DNA of 64,000 bases from an uncultured Opitutales bacterium (GTDB taxonomy: Bacteria; Verrucomicrobiota; Verrucomicrobiia; Opitutales; Intestinicryptomonadaceae): NCBI GenBank assembly GCA_900548185.1, contig URJJ01000001.1, positions 107,764 to 171,763 on the forward strand. Reading direction: 5' to 3'. This document shows positions 27,304 through 36,031 of the stretch, one piece after another (positions within the stretch are counted from its first letter, which is position 1; each line of letters begins with the position of its first letter). The notes beneath the pieces are model-generated. The model was not told the DNA's origin. It saw only the letters and a list, made by a program, of their open reading frames with translations, and did no database searches. Made by a program: the position numbers and the translations under genes.

Positions 27304-30300
27304 ATGAAAAGGATATTGGCTTGCCTGCTTTCACTTTTCATATCTTCAAGCGCGGTTTTTGCCCAACAGATTAATTTCTTTCAAGAAAAGAACTCTGCCG
27401 CAAAAGCCTCGCTTACCTCGGATTCATATTACTTAAGTTTTACTTTGGGAACTGCAAACTTCTCTCCGGAGTTGAGGCTCCCCATTCAGATATTCTACGA
27501 TTCTGCCATAAAAAGCGACGGCCTTGTCGGCGTGGGATGGAAAATCCCCCAGCTTGAAAGCTCTGCGATTCCCGACGCCAATGGCGCTGTCTGGACTGCC
27601 CTGTGGGGAGAGAAAGTCTTATTCTATTCCCGCAAGAAAACCTCGAACGAGGTTCTGGACCTCTTCAATGAGAAAGAGCGCGAGAATGCCTATTTTTCGC
27701 CTTTCGGGGACTGGACGGCAAACGGGCGCGCAGACAGCGGTTCATGGACAATTTTTGGGCGCAAGGATATGCGCGGCTGGAAGTTCGTTTATGTGGATGC
27801 AAAACTTCGCCAGATTGACGCTCCTTCGGGGCAATCGCTCGAATTTGTCTACGCAAGCGCCAGGCTGATTGAAGTAAAGCAGAGGGGCAAAGCGTTTGTT
27901 TCGCTGAAATATGACGACAAGAGGCTTTCCGAAATCCTGATAAACGGAGTCTCCCACAAATTTGTTTTTGCAGATTCAAAAGTGCAAATATTGCCCGAAA
28001 CTCTTGCGGGCAAAGAGGAATATGTGGAGTCTAAATTCCTGAGCAAAGTCGGGCAAGAGGGATTGAACCCCATAGAATTTTCCTATGACGACGCCGGATA
28101 CCTCACGCAAATAAGGCGCGGAGAATATACCGATAATATTTTGGTCGAACGCGAAAGCGCGGTCCAGCGCAAGGATTATCTAAAGAAGGTTGCCGCCGCG
28201 AAAAAATCGAATAAGAGCGCCAATGACATCGTCAGGAAGGCGGTTGACGGGCGCATAATGGCGGATTCTGCATACAAATATTCCTATCCGTCAAAACAGA
28301 TTGGCAATGTGGAGCTCAGGAATAAGGCCGGGCAAACCGCAAAATATGAGTTCGACTCCCGGCGCGGCATAGCAAAGTATACGGATTTTTCCGGAAAGAC
28401 CCTTACAACCTACTATTTTATGCGCTATGACGTTGCCTACAACGGCAAGGTTCGCCAAATCGTTGACGACAGAAAGCGCGTGCTCGCAAGCTACCGCTAC
28501 GACAAGGATACGGGAAAAATTACGCTGTGCCGCGACAAGGCAAAAAATGATGTCGCGTTCAAATACGACAGCCGCGGCAATCTTATTCTGATAAGCAAAC
28601 GCGGGGCCGATGAAGACAGCGCATCGCCCGTGCGCAGTTTTTCTTATGACAAGGGCAACTTTTCGCCCTCCAGAATAAACGAACTGAACGAGAAGGGCGA
28701 CATCGTAAAAAGCGTTTCCGTGCAGTACGACAGCCAGTTGCGCCCAATATATATAGACGACGGGCAAAATACCATGCAGATTTCCTACAATATTTACGGT
28801 TATCCGCTAAAGACGGTGGATACGTTCGGGATTGAAACGAATTATTTTTACGATTTGTACAACCGCCAGACGGCGAAGGAGCGCATGGGCGTAAGGGCGG
28901 TTACCGAATACGATAAAAATGCCTTCCCCACAAAAAGCTACTCTAAATTTGAGGGAGAATTGCTTTCATCGCTTGAAGTTTTCTATGACAAAAACGGCGC
29001 GCCCGTGTCTTGCAAGGACCAAGACGGCCTTGTAAAAAAGTATGAACGCGATGAATTTGGGCGCGTTGCAAAGGAAATATTTCCCGACTCGACGGAGGTC
29101 GGATACGCCTATGACGTTCTTGGCAGACTTTCCAAAGTTACTGACCAGAGTGGGCACGAAATTAATTTTGCGTGGAACAAATACGGCCTGGATTTTAGAA
29201 GAACCGCAGTAGGCCAAATCACGCAGAATGTTTACGACCAATACGGCAGGCTGTCCGGAATAGATTCAAAGTTTGAAAACGGCCCAACCGACCGCTCTCT
29301 CCGCTACGAATACGATGATTTGGACCGGCTTTTGTCTGTTTCTTACGGCCAGGGCGAAAATGAGACCCTGAGGTATGATGCCTGGGGCAGGCTCATCGAG
29401 AAGTCAAAAAACGGTTTGGCGACGAAATTTAAGTATGACTACTTTGGACGGATCATAGAAAAGCTCGAGGGCGAAACCCTCACAACCTACGCTTACGACA
29501 ATCACGGCAAACGCCTGAGCCGCATAACAAGCAAGGGCGATGAAACTATTGACGAATATAACAGCTACGACAAGTTCGGAAGGCTTGTAAGAACGCAATC
29601 CAATGGCAAAATCGTGGAGTACGTTTACAATAAGAAAAACCAGCTGTCCAAACAAATTATAGACGAAAATTTCGTAGAATTTGAATATACCAAGCTTGGC
29701 CAGCTCGCCTCCAAAACTCTTTTGGATAAAGACGGAAAAACCCTTTCGGAGCTTAAATATTTTTACTCTAAAAACGGCAAGATAGCTTCCCGCCTTGTAA
29801 ACGGCAGGTTGCAGGAGTATAAGTACGATGTTAAAAACCAGCTGCTCGCAGTTATCGATGCCGAGACTAAGAAGCCTCTTGAGGAATATGTTTACGACGC
29901 AAACGGCAATATTCTAAAGCGGGTAATAAATGGCGAAGCTACAACATATACTTATGACGCCTCAAATCAGCTTGTAAGCAGTGTGAGTCCAGAAGGCAAA
30001 ATTACCGACTATGCGTATGACGCCGCCGGCAGGCTCATAAAAGAGGGTGAAAAAACCTATGAATACGGCTGGCTGGACAAGATAATGCGCGTTGCCGAAA
30101 ACGGCAAGGAACTCTCCCGGTTTGAATACCACAATAACGGGCAACTAGCGAAGGCCATACGCGGAAGCAGAGTGGAAACTTTTGAGTGGGACGGTTTGGC
30201 GCTTATTGAGCGAAGCGGCACAAAGTACATAAATGAGCCGCACGCAGGCGGAGGCAATCCGGTTTTGGCAATAAGTGGCGATGTCCAAAAAGTAGAAGCT

Positions 30301-31029
30301 ATTTTTACCGATATGCTAGGTACTAGCATAGGTAAAGTTAGTGAGAATGGATATTCAGCCATTGACAAAACAAGTTTTGGAGCCGATACTTCAGATAAAT
30401 CATCGTTCTTTACAGGCAAACCTTATGTTGGCGGCTTGGGTTATGCCTTCCTATTCAGAAATTACAGAGCCGATATAGGCAAATGGGGTATAGTTGATCC
30501 AGTGGGATACCCAAATGGATGGAATAATTTAGCATATTGTAATAACCATATACTTTCTTGTTATGATAAATATGGACTTGCTAGCTTTTGGAATGATGTA
30601 GGAAATTTTTTTGAAGGAGTAGGGGATTTTCTCTCAGATAACACGGTTACTAACACTGTATCAGATTATTGGAATGCTTTAGAAGCTGGTTTTACAGGAA
30701 CTCCGGGTGATCCTTCTTGGGTTAGAGATAACGCTGATTATTGTTTTGGCAGGGATTCTCATGGGAGTGAAACCGGTATAGATTATTTGCTATCGGATAG
30801 TAATCCTGGCTTCAAATTTCTTTCGGATTACGTTCCTAATATGCATGACACTGCTGTTATACATGACGCAATAGTAAGAGAATTACAGAGTATGGGATAT
30901 ACAAGCAATCCTACTAGTCCTGAAACAATGGTTCCGGCTTGGATTATGGCTCTAATGAAAAACTTATACAATACGGGAGAAGATATCTTGGACGCTTTGG
31001 ATAACTATGTAAATAAAGTATGGGAATAG
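27304..31029 (+). CDS. Secreted RHS/YD-repeat protein with variable C-terminal tip
   Basis: A 1241-residue protein with a signal peptide (MKRILACLLSLFISSSAVFA). An N-terminal beta-rich region resembles the start of Rhs/SpvB-like proteins ('LPIQIFYDS', 'GLVGVGWKIP'). Many YD repeats (about 300-1030; for example 'YDSRGNLI', 'YDAAGRLIKEG', 'EYDDLDRLLSV') form the presumed shell. The RHS-associated core region follows (about 1036-1090: 'LGYAFLFRNYRADIGKWGIV', then 'DPVGYPNGWNNLAYCNNH'). The last 150 residues after 'YDKYGL' form a distinct Asp/Asn/Trp-rich tip with no family I recognise; it lacks the cysteine/histidine pattern of common nucleases. Export by a plain signal peptide, not a type VI or PAAR N-terminus, suggests a surface or periplasmic role. 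Confidence 0.88.
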   Translation: MKRILACLLSLFISSSAVFAQQINFFQEKNSAAKASLTSDSYYLSFTLGTANFSPELRLPIQIFYDSAIKSDGLVGVGWKIPQLESSAIPDANGAVWTALWGEKVLFYSRKKTSNEVLDLFNEKERENAYFSPFGDWTANGRADSGSWTIFGRKDMRGWKFVYVDAKLRQIDAPSGQSLEFVYASARLIEVKQRGKAFVSLKYDDKRLSEILINGVSHKFVFADSKVQILPETLAGKEEYVESKFLSKVGQEGLNPIEFSYDDAGYLTQIRRGEYTDNILVERESAVQRKDYLKKVAAAKKSNKSANDIVRKAVDGRIMADSAYKYSYPSKQIGNVELRNKAGQTAKYEFDSRRGIAKYTDFSGKTLTTYYFMRYDVAYNGKVRQIVDDRKRVLASYRYDKDTGKITLCRDKAKNDVAFKYDSRGNLILISKRGADEDSASPVRSFSYDKGNFSPSRINELNEKGDIVKSVSVQYDSQLRPIYIDDGQNTMQISYNIYGYPLKTVDTFGIETNYFYDLYNRQTAKERMGVRAVTEYDKNAFPTKSYSKFEGELLSSLEVFYDKNGAPVSCKDQDGLVKKYERDEFGRVAKEIFPDSTEVGYAYDVLGRLSKVTDQSGHEINFAWNKYGLDFRRTAVGQITQNVYDQYGRLSGIDSKFENGPTDRSLRYEYDDLDRLLSVSYGQGENETLRYDAWGRLIEKSKNGLATKFKYDYFGRIIEKLEGETLTTYAYDNHGKRLSRITSKGDETIDEYNSYDKFGRLVRTQSNGKIVEYVYNKKNQLSKQIIDENFVEFEYTKLGQLASKTLLDKDGKTLSELKYFYSKNGKIASRLVNGRLQEYKYDVKNQLLAVIDAETKKPLEEYVYDANGNILKRVINGEATTYTYDASNQLVSSVSPEGKITDYAYDAAGRLIKEGEKTYEYGWLDKIMRVAENGKELSRFEYHNNGQLAKAIRGSRVETFEWDGLALIERSGTKYINEPHAGGGNPVLAISGDVQKVEAIFTDMLGTSIGKVSENGYSAIDKTSFGADTSDKSSFFTGKPYVGGLGYAFLFRNYRADIGKWGIVDPVGYPNGWNNLAYCNNHILSCYDKYGLASFWNDVGNFFEGVGDFLSDNTVTNTVSDYWNALEAGFTGTPGDPSWVRDNADYCFGRDSHGSETGIDYLLSDSNPGFKFLSDYVPNMHDTAVIHDAIVRELQSMGYTSNPTSPETMVPAWIMALMKNLYNTGEDILDALDNYVNKVWE
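30121..30315 (+). repeat. RHS core tract duplicated at 31777-31971
   Basis: This 195-base stretch of the intact RHS gene is repeated at 31777-31971 with about six mismatches counted by eye. It is the last highly conserved part of the core before the tips diverge, so it is a likely recombination site for tip exchange. Confidence 0.85.
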
Positions 31030-31031
31030 AT

Positions 31032-31673
31032 ATGAAATATGTAATAGCTCTTTTATTATTATCATCTTTATTTGGATGTTATAGCACAGAAAATGTAGAT
31101 TATTATGTTCGCTCAGTGGCTAGGACATATGGAATACAATACGGAGGGGAGAAATATTTTGAGACGGAACCTAAGCGGGGGCCTACTTTCTATTGCAACG
31201 AAATCATAAATGGGAAATTTGCAGATGTCTCGACTAATGCCCAAAAGGCGTATGCTTATATGTATTTGGCAAGAATAAAGCTCAGGAGAAATCTTTTAAA
31301 TGAGGCCATCCCGTTGTTGGATAAATCGGAAGAATGCGCAAATTTATTCCCATATAAGAGCGAACTATTGGCTGGCTACTTTTGCAAAAAAGACAACTTT
31401 GCAGAAAGCAAACGATATTATAAAGAATTGATAAAATGGATAGATAAGCGTTTGGATGAAATAGCTTCTGGAAAGTTTGATGTGGATACTTTGGAATTCA
31501 TGAGCATACGCTCATATTCAGACGGAGGCTTTGAGAGTGACTATAAAGAAATGTATAAAGTTTCGGGAAAATCCAAAGACTTTAGGGAGCGTGTTTATAT
31601 TAAGTATTTAAGCGATAAGAAAAAATTAGCATTAAGCCGGATTGACGAAATAGATAAAGACAATAAAGTATAA
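31032..31673 (+). CDS. TPR-like lipoprotein A, candidate immunity partner of the intact tip
   Basis: A 213-residue lipoprotein with signal MKYVIALLLLSSLFGC (lipobox Cys16). The mature part is helical with TPR-like units ('AYAYMYLARIKLRRNLLNEA', 'ESKRYYKELIKWIDKRLDEI') and a conserved 'LEFMSIRSYSDG'. The frame opens at 31020, inside the RHS gene, but the signal starts at the ATG at 31032, two bases past the RHS stop. That spacing, plus three paralogues next to other RHS tips in this locus, suggests a cognate immunity or tip-binding protein. A lipoprotein partner would protect the periplasm or envelope. The role is inferred. Confidence 0.75.
   Translation: MKYVIALLLLSSLFGCYSTENVDYYVRSVARTYGIQYGGEKYFETEPKRGPTFYCNEIINGKFADVSTNAQKAYAYMYLARIKLRRNLLNEAIPLLDKSEECANLFPYKSELLAGYFCKKDNFAESKRYYKELIKWIDKRLDEIASGKFDVDTLEFMSIRSYSDGGFESDYKEMYKVSGKSKDFRERVYIKYLSDKKKLALSRIDEIDKDNKV
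31206..31520 (+). repeat. Near-identical tract shared with lipoprotein D (34535-34849)
   Basis: The middle of lipoprotein gene A matches that of gene D with about ten mismatches in 315 bases by eye, while both ends of the genes are clearly divergent. This is the pattern left by gene conversion or recombination within a family. Confidence 0.75.
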
Positions 31674-31764
31674 CGAATTTGGCACAACATTGGTACACAG
31701 AAAATTTACGGATATTCGACCGGAGGCGGCAATGTTCAAATTTGTTTCCGGTATGGATTCCTGA

Positions 31765-32434
31765 AAAGTCTCGCGCTTTGAATACCACAATGACGGGCAA
31801 CTAGCGAAGGCCATACGCGGAAGCAGAGTGGAAACTTTTGAGTGGGACGGCTTGGCGCTTATTGAGCGAAGCGGCACAAAGTACATAAATGAGCCGCACG
31901 CAGGTGGAGGCAATCCGGTTTTGGCAATAACTGGCGATGTTCAAAAAGTAGAAGCTATTTTTACTGATATGTTCGGCACAAGCATAGGCATAGTTGGGGA
32001 AAATGGCTACTATGTTATTGACAAGACATGCTTTGGAGCCGATACTTTCGATAAATCATCGTTCTTTACAGATAATCCTTACCTCGAAGATTTAGGCTAT
32101 GCGTTCCTTTTGCGCAACTACCGCGTAAATATTGGGAAATGGCAGACTCAAGACCTAATCGGCTACCCTGATGGTTGGAATAATCTAGCGCATTGCAACA
32201 ATATGATATCTTCGTGTTACGACTATTTAGGTGTCTCAGGACATATTAAAAAATCAACATGTTCGAGATGGTGTTACCCTTAAAACTGTAGAAACAGAAG
32301 TGTATATCACGTATTCTTTTACTATTTCAGAAACGCTCATTATAGGTCCTCATTCGGTAGTGGCCGGTGGAAATATGATGAGCAAATTAAGTTGTACTAT
32401 TATAAAAAAAGAGGAGCAATATGAAGATCTTTAA
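31765..32434 (+). pseudogene. Orphan RHS core fragment with frame-shifted tip (cassette B)
   Basis: No start codon: a stop at 31762 precedes the frame, which enters directly at 'RFEYHNDGQL'. It reads through the duplicated core to 'QDLIGYPDGWNNLAHCNN', then ends early at 32283. In the next frame, from a GTG at 32231, the sequence continues for 67 codons ('VSQDILKNQHVRDGV' to 'KKEEQYEDL'), which probably is the tip after a one-base slip. The tip is short and beta-strand-like and I do not recognise it. The putative partner gene overlaps its end by 14 bases. Confidence 0.75.
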
Positions 32435-32714
32435 CCTGCTAAATATTTTGCTTGTTATATTTTTTGATGTTTTACTTATTCAACAATATAGAGATATTAC
32501 AACAAGCGATATAGTTTTACTTTCAAAGACAGATTCGTTTCTTTTTTTCCTCTTCCTTGTCTTGTCAAATCTCTTTGTTGGTTTTGCTATATATTCAAAA
32601 AATAAAAAATATAAGTTTATATTTTTTATTTTTGAACTTGTTTGTGTACATATTGCTATACGATATTTATCATCACCGATATCAGATGCTTACCAAATTT
32701 TAACCCAAAAATAA
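32421..32714 (+). CDS. Small three-helix membrane protein, candidate partner of cassette B
   Basis: A 97-residue, very hydrophobic protein with about three transmembrane helices ('LLNILLVIFFDVLLI', 'FLFFLFLVLSNLFVGFAIYS', 'FIFFIFELVCVHIAI'). It overlaps the end of the frame-shifted RHS tip by 14 bases. It is strongly AT-rich. Membrane immunity proteins are known for toxins that act on the inner membrane, which makes this a plausible antitoxin for the displaced tip. No homologue is recognised. Confidence 0.6.
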   Translation: MKIFNLLNILLVIFFDVLLIQQYRDITTSDIVLLSKTDSFLFFLFLVLSNLFVGFAIYSKNKKYKFIFFIFELVCVHIAIRYLSSPISDAYQILTQK

Positions 32715-32732
32715 AGCCATACACCTATTTAT

Positions 32733-33000
32733 GTATACGACAGGTATGGGCTGTTTTGGGAGGATGTCACTGGATTTGCTGATGCAGTTGTGGATAGTGT
32801 TACAAACAATGTGGTGACTAACACGGTATCGGATTATTGGAATGCAATATCCTCTACGTATTCGGATTACTCTAATCAATCCTACAAGCCCGGAAACGAT
32901 GTTACCTGCCGACTTGCTTGCTTTATATCTTAATCTGCAAGAGACCGGGAAATCCATTATTGACGAAATAGAGAATTTTATAACTTATTTAAATGAATAA
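32733..33000 (+). pseudogene. RHS tip remnant with internal deletion (cassette C)
   Basis: The first frame reads 'VYDRYGLFWEDVTGFADAV' and 'VTNTVSDYWNAISS', matching the start of the intact tip ('YDKYGL', 'VTNTVSDYWNALEA'). The next frame, from 32878, reads 'NPTSPETMLPADLLALYLN' and ends 'FITYLNE' at 33000, matching the intact tip's last 40 residues. About 100 codons between are missing and the frame is broken, so the tip is dead. Lipoprotein C1 starts three bases after its stop, the same layout as the intact pair. Confidence 0.8.
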
Positions 33001-33003
33001 TCT

Positions 33004-33612
33004 ATGAAAAAATTTTTAATAGTTGGGTCAATAATATTCCTAACTTCATGTCAAAGCGAGAATGTGAATATAACAAATGATCTCTTGGTGCGGGGAGTGA
33101 GGGCGTACAATTTTCATTCAAATATTAACTATTTTACGGCAGAAGAACGCTTTCAATCGGTTTTAGACAGAAACACACTGGCTAAAGATGAAGAAAAAGC
33201 GTATGCGTATATGTATTTAGCAAAAATTAGACTCAAAAATGATAAAATAAAAGAAGCAATTGACTTATTGAAGAAATCCGAAAAATTATCCGACAACTTT
33301 CCATATGAATATGAGATATTATCGGATTATTTTTATGAAAAGAGGGATATTGAAATGTCCCAAAAGTACTATAATCTGCTCATAAGTTGGTTGGATAACA
33401 AAATTAACGAAATAAAATTAGGCAATTTTAATGTATTAAATTTAGAATTTACTACACCGTATTCTTACGCTTCCGGACAAAATTTTCGTAACTATTTAGA
33501 TATGTATAATCCGAACATAGAATACTCGAAACGCGAAGAACAGTACCTGAAATATCTTTTATCGCGTAAGCTTTTTGCCCAGAAACAGCTAAGAGAATTA
33601 AAAAGTCTTTAA
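33004..33612 (+). CDS. TPR-like lipoprotein C1
   Basis: A 202-residue lipoprotein (signal MKKFLIVGSIIFLTSC, lipobox Cys16). It shares the pattern of lipoprotein A: 'KAYAYMYLAKIRLKNDKIKE', 'FPYEYEILSDYFYEK', 'YYNLLISWLDNKINEIKLG' and a 'LEFTTPYSYASG' block. It is more divergent from A than D is. It follows a broken RHS tip by three bases. Probably the former partner of that tip; retention of an intact frame after the toxin died would fit orphan immunity. Confidence 0.7.
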   Translation: MKKFLIVGSIIFLTSCQSENVNITNDLLVRGVRAYNFHSNINYFTAEERFQSVLDRNTLAKDEEKAYAYMYLAKIRLKNDKIKEAIDLLKKSEKLSDNFPYEYEILSDYFYEKRDIEMSQKYYNLLISWLDNKINEIKLGNFNVLNLEFTTPYSYASGQNFRNYLDMYNPNIEYSKREEQYLKYLLSRKLFAQKQLRELKSL

Positions 33613-33614
33613 TC

Positions 33615-34187
33615 ATGAAATTTAATGTATTGCCGCTGGCACTTGTCCTATTAATTACCTCTTGTTACACAAATAACGCAGATAGAAGTGATGAGTTGTT
33701 GTTTCGAGGTACAAACGCATATTATAACTCAAACAATGAATATATGATTCGTGCAATCTTTGAGGAGGTTGCGAATAGGGAAGAATGCGTTTCTCCGGCT
33801 CAGAAGGCATATGCAAATGTTTATTTGGCAAAACTAAAATTAAGGAAAGGAGATGTTGATTCTGCTATTTGTTTCTTGGATAAGGCGGAAAAAACATGCA
33901 AAGATTTTCCATATAAATACGAACTAATGAGAGAATATTATGCGTCACACAATAATAACGTAAAAATCTATGATGATCTGCTTGCGAAATGGATTAATCA
34001 GAGAATAAAAGCTATAGATAATAAAACATTTGATGTCAATAAACTGGAATTCATAAATTCACGTTCATACATTAACGGTAAGTCTGAACGCGAATTTTTC
34101 CCTATGTATGATTTGAAGAAGCCAAAGGAGTTCCGCGCACAACTATACAAAAAATATCTTAATGACAAATTGTTAGAGATGAGATAA
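33615..34187 (+). CDS. TPR-like lipoprotein C2
   Basis: A 190-residue lipoprotein (signal ending LLITSC, Cys17), a further divergent paralogue: 'QKAYANVYLAKLKLRKGDVD', 'FPYKYELMREYYASHN', 'LEFINSRSYINGKSEREFF'. It starts two bases after the C1 stop, so the two are cotranscribed. No RHS scrap separates C1 and C2, so either a tip was deleted between them or the pair arose by tandem duplication. Confidence 0.7.
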   Translation: MKFNVLPLALVLLITSCYTNNADRSDELLFRGTNAYYNSNNEYMIRAIFEEVANREECVSPAQKAYANVYLAKLKLRKGDVDSAICFLDKAEKTCKDFPYKYELMREYYASHNNNVKIYDDLLAKWINQRIKAIDNKTFDVNKLEFINSRSYINGKSEREFFPMYDLKKPKEFRAQLYKKYLNDKLLEMR

Positions 34188-34230
34188 TGCTGTTTGTATT
34201 ATGAATTTACTGGAGCGTTAAATTATTGGC

Positions 34231-34363
34231 TATGACAATACCACAAGTCCTGAAACAATGGTTCCGACTTGAATTATGGCTCTAATGAAAAACTTATATA
34301 ATACGGGAGAAGATATCTTAGACGCTTTGGACAACTATGTGAATGGAGTATGGGAATTGGATG
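34231..34363 (+). pseudogene. RHS tip remnant (cassette D)
   Basis: About 40 codons of tip remain: 'TSPETMVPT', a TGA at 34270-34272 where the intact tip has Trp, then 'IMALMKNLYNTGEDILDALD' and 'NYVNGVWE'. The DNA is nearly identical to the end of the intact tip (about 30918-31025). The stop codon of the original tip is lost, and the lipoprotein start lies directly inside it, as in the intact pair. Confidence 0.82.
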
Positions 34364-35005
34364 AAAGGCTTAATATTATTATTCTTTCTTTTACTGTTAT
34401 CTGGTTGCTATACTGCAAATACACCAGAACATTATATTCATTTCGGCACAAGAGCATATGGAATTCAATATGGTGGCGATAAATATTTTGAAATAGAACG
34501 TAAAAATGGCCCGACATATTTTTTTAACGAAATTATAAATGGGAAATTTGCAGATGTCTCGACTAATGCCCAAAAGGCGTATGCTTATATGTATTTGGCA
34601 AGAATAAAGCTCAGGAGAAATCTTTTAAATGAGGCCATCCCGTTGTTGGATAAATCGGAAGAATATGCAAATTTATTCCCGTATAAGAGCGAATTATTGG
34701 CTGGCTACTTTTACAAAAAAGACAACTTTGCAGAAAGCAAACGGTATTATAAAGAATTGATAAAATGGATAGATAAGCGTCTGGATGAAATAGGTTCTGA
34801 AAAGTTTGATGTGGATACTTTGGAATTTATGAGCATACGCTCATATTCAGATGGAAAATTTGAAGAGGACTATGTAAAAATGTACAAAAACTCCGAAAAA
34901 CCAAAGGAATTTAGGGAAGCTCTTTATGTCAAATATTTAACTGATAAGAAAAAATTAGCATTAAGCCGGATTGACGAGATTGATAAAGACAATAAGGCGC
35001 AATAA
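34361..35005 (+). CDS. TPR-like lipoprotein D
   Basis: A 214-residue lipoprotein (signal MKGLILLFFLLLLSGC, Cys16). It is the closest relative of lipoprotein A; their central 315 bases are almost identical while signal peptide, N-terminal 40 and C-terminal 40 residues differ. The frame opens at 34343, but the signal starts at the ATG at 34361. It follows the remnant of a tip that is itself nearly identical to the active tip's end, so A and D appear to be two copies of the same toxin/partner type. Confidence 0.75.
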   Translation: MKGLILLFFLLLLSGCYTANTPEHYIHFGTRAYGIQYGGDKYFEIERKNGPTYFFNEIINGKFADVSTNAQKAYAYMYLARIKLRRNLLNEAIPLLDKSEEYANLFPYKSELLAGYFYKKDNFAESKRYYKELIKWIDKRLDEIGSEKFDVDTLEFMSIRSYSDGKFEEDYVKMYKNSEKPKEFREALYVKYLTDKKKLALSRIDEIDKDNKAQ

Positions 35006-35110
35006 TCCAACGATTCGTGGCCATATTTTTGCATCGTAAAATTATATTCCCATAGATTTCGCTTTCGACTACGGGATGAAATTGCCTATAAATCGATATG
35101 TTAAAAAAAT

Positions 35111-36031
35111 ATGAATAAGCTCGTGTCTCTATTTTTGTTTTTTGCTTTAGCCACACTCTTGCATGCAGAGGATATTGAAAAACTTTCAACATGCGATTAT
35201 GTAAAACTGGAAGAAAGGGTATTCTTAGAACACGATATAAATGCATTAAATACCCTTGCTGTTTACAACGATTACTTCTCAAAAGATAAACATGCTCTGC
35301 TTTATTCCTCTATTCTATATTATATTTCGGCAAATACGAATAAGCCAGGCGACATCATGCGCTCTATGGATAGGATCAAAAAATATACAAATACATCTGC
35401 AAATATAAAAAATCCATTTGAGGCGATTTCTGACGAAAATATTAAAAAATTAGATGACGGTTTAATTAAAGATTTTTTACTATCGACTAAAACGGGGGAG
35501 GCAGTCGGTAAAATGAAAAAATCTAAACTAAATCCGGATTTATTTGATGTAAAAAATAAAACCTACAAATCATCCTTGCCCTCATTGTATGCATTAAATG
35601 AAATTGAAAAGAAATATTATCCACTCCTCGCTTTGCGCGGAAACACTGAGGTTTTAGGATTTTTAAAAATAATAGCGGCGAGCTCATGGGCGGATGAAGC
35701 TCCCCAATATCCATTTGATGCATATATTATTTTGATGTATATTGACCATGTCTTAACTGGCACATGTTCAGATTTTTTTGAAAACATGAAAACAGAAAAA
35801 GAAATTTTTTCATTAAATTTGCCTACGACGGATTTTTTGGAAAGAGATGATAATATTTTATCAAAGTTTATATTATACCATCGTTATATAGAGTCGGGGA
35901 AAATTCAAAAAGCAAAAGAAATAAGATCATTCTTGGAAGATAAAAAAGTAGATAATCGTTTATTGAAATCTTATACGCTAAAAGAAGGAAAGCTTGTCGA
36001 AAATGCTTCAAAAAATTATAGGCAAAGTTAG
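35111..36031 (+). CDS. Secreted protein of unknown function in RHS array (E)
   Basis: A 306-residue protein with a signal peptide (MNKLVSLFLFFALATLLHA). The mature part is helical, Lys/Asp/Tyr-rich, with no family I recognise; 'YVKLEERVFLEHDINALNTL' and 'HALLYSSILYYISAN' suggest TPR-like helices. Its last codons (KNYRQS, stop at 36029-36031) are read from the start of the next RHS core scrap, so its natural 3' end was replaced or overwritten. No RHS tip scrap is visible in the 105 bases before it. Confidence 0.6.
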   Translation: MNKLVSLFLFFALATLLHAEDIEKLSTCDYVKLEERVFLEHDINALNTLAVYNDYFSKDKHALLYSSILYYISANTNKPGDIMRSMDRIKKYTNTSANIKNPFEAISDENIKKLDDGLIKDFLLSTKTGEAVGKMKKSKLNPDLFDVKNKTYKSSLPSLYALNEIEKKYYPLLALRGNTEVLGFLKIIAASSWADEAPQYPFDAYIILMYIDHVLTGTCSDFFENMKTEKEIFSLNLPTTDFLERDDNILSKFILYHRYIESGKIQKAKEIRSFLEDKKVDNRLLKSYTLKEGKLVENASKNYRQS

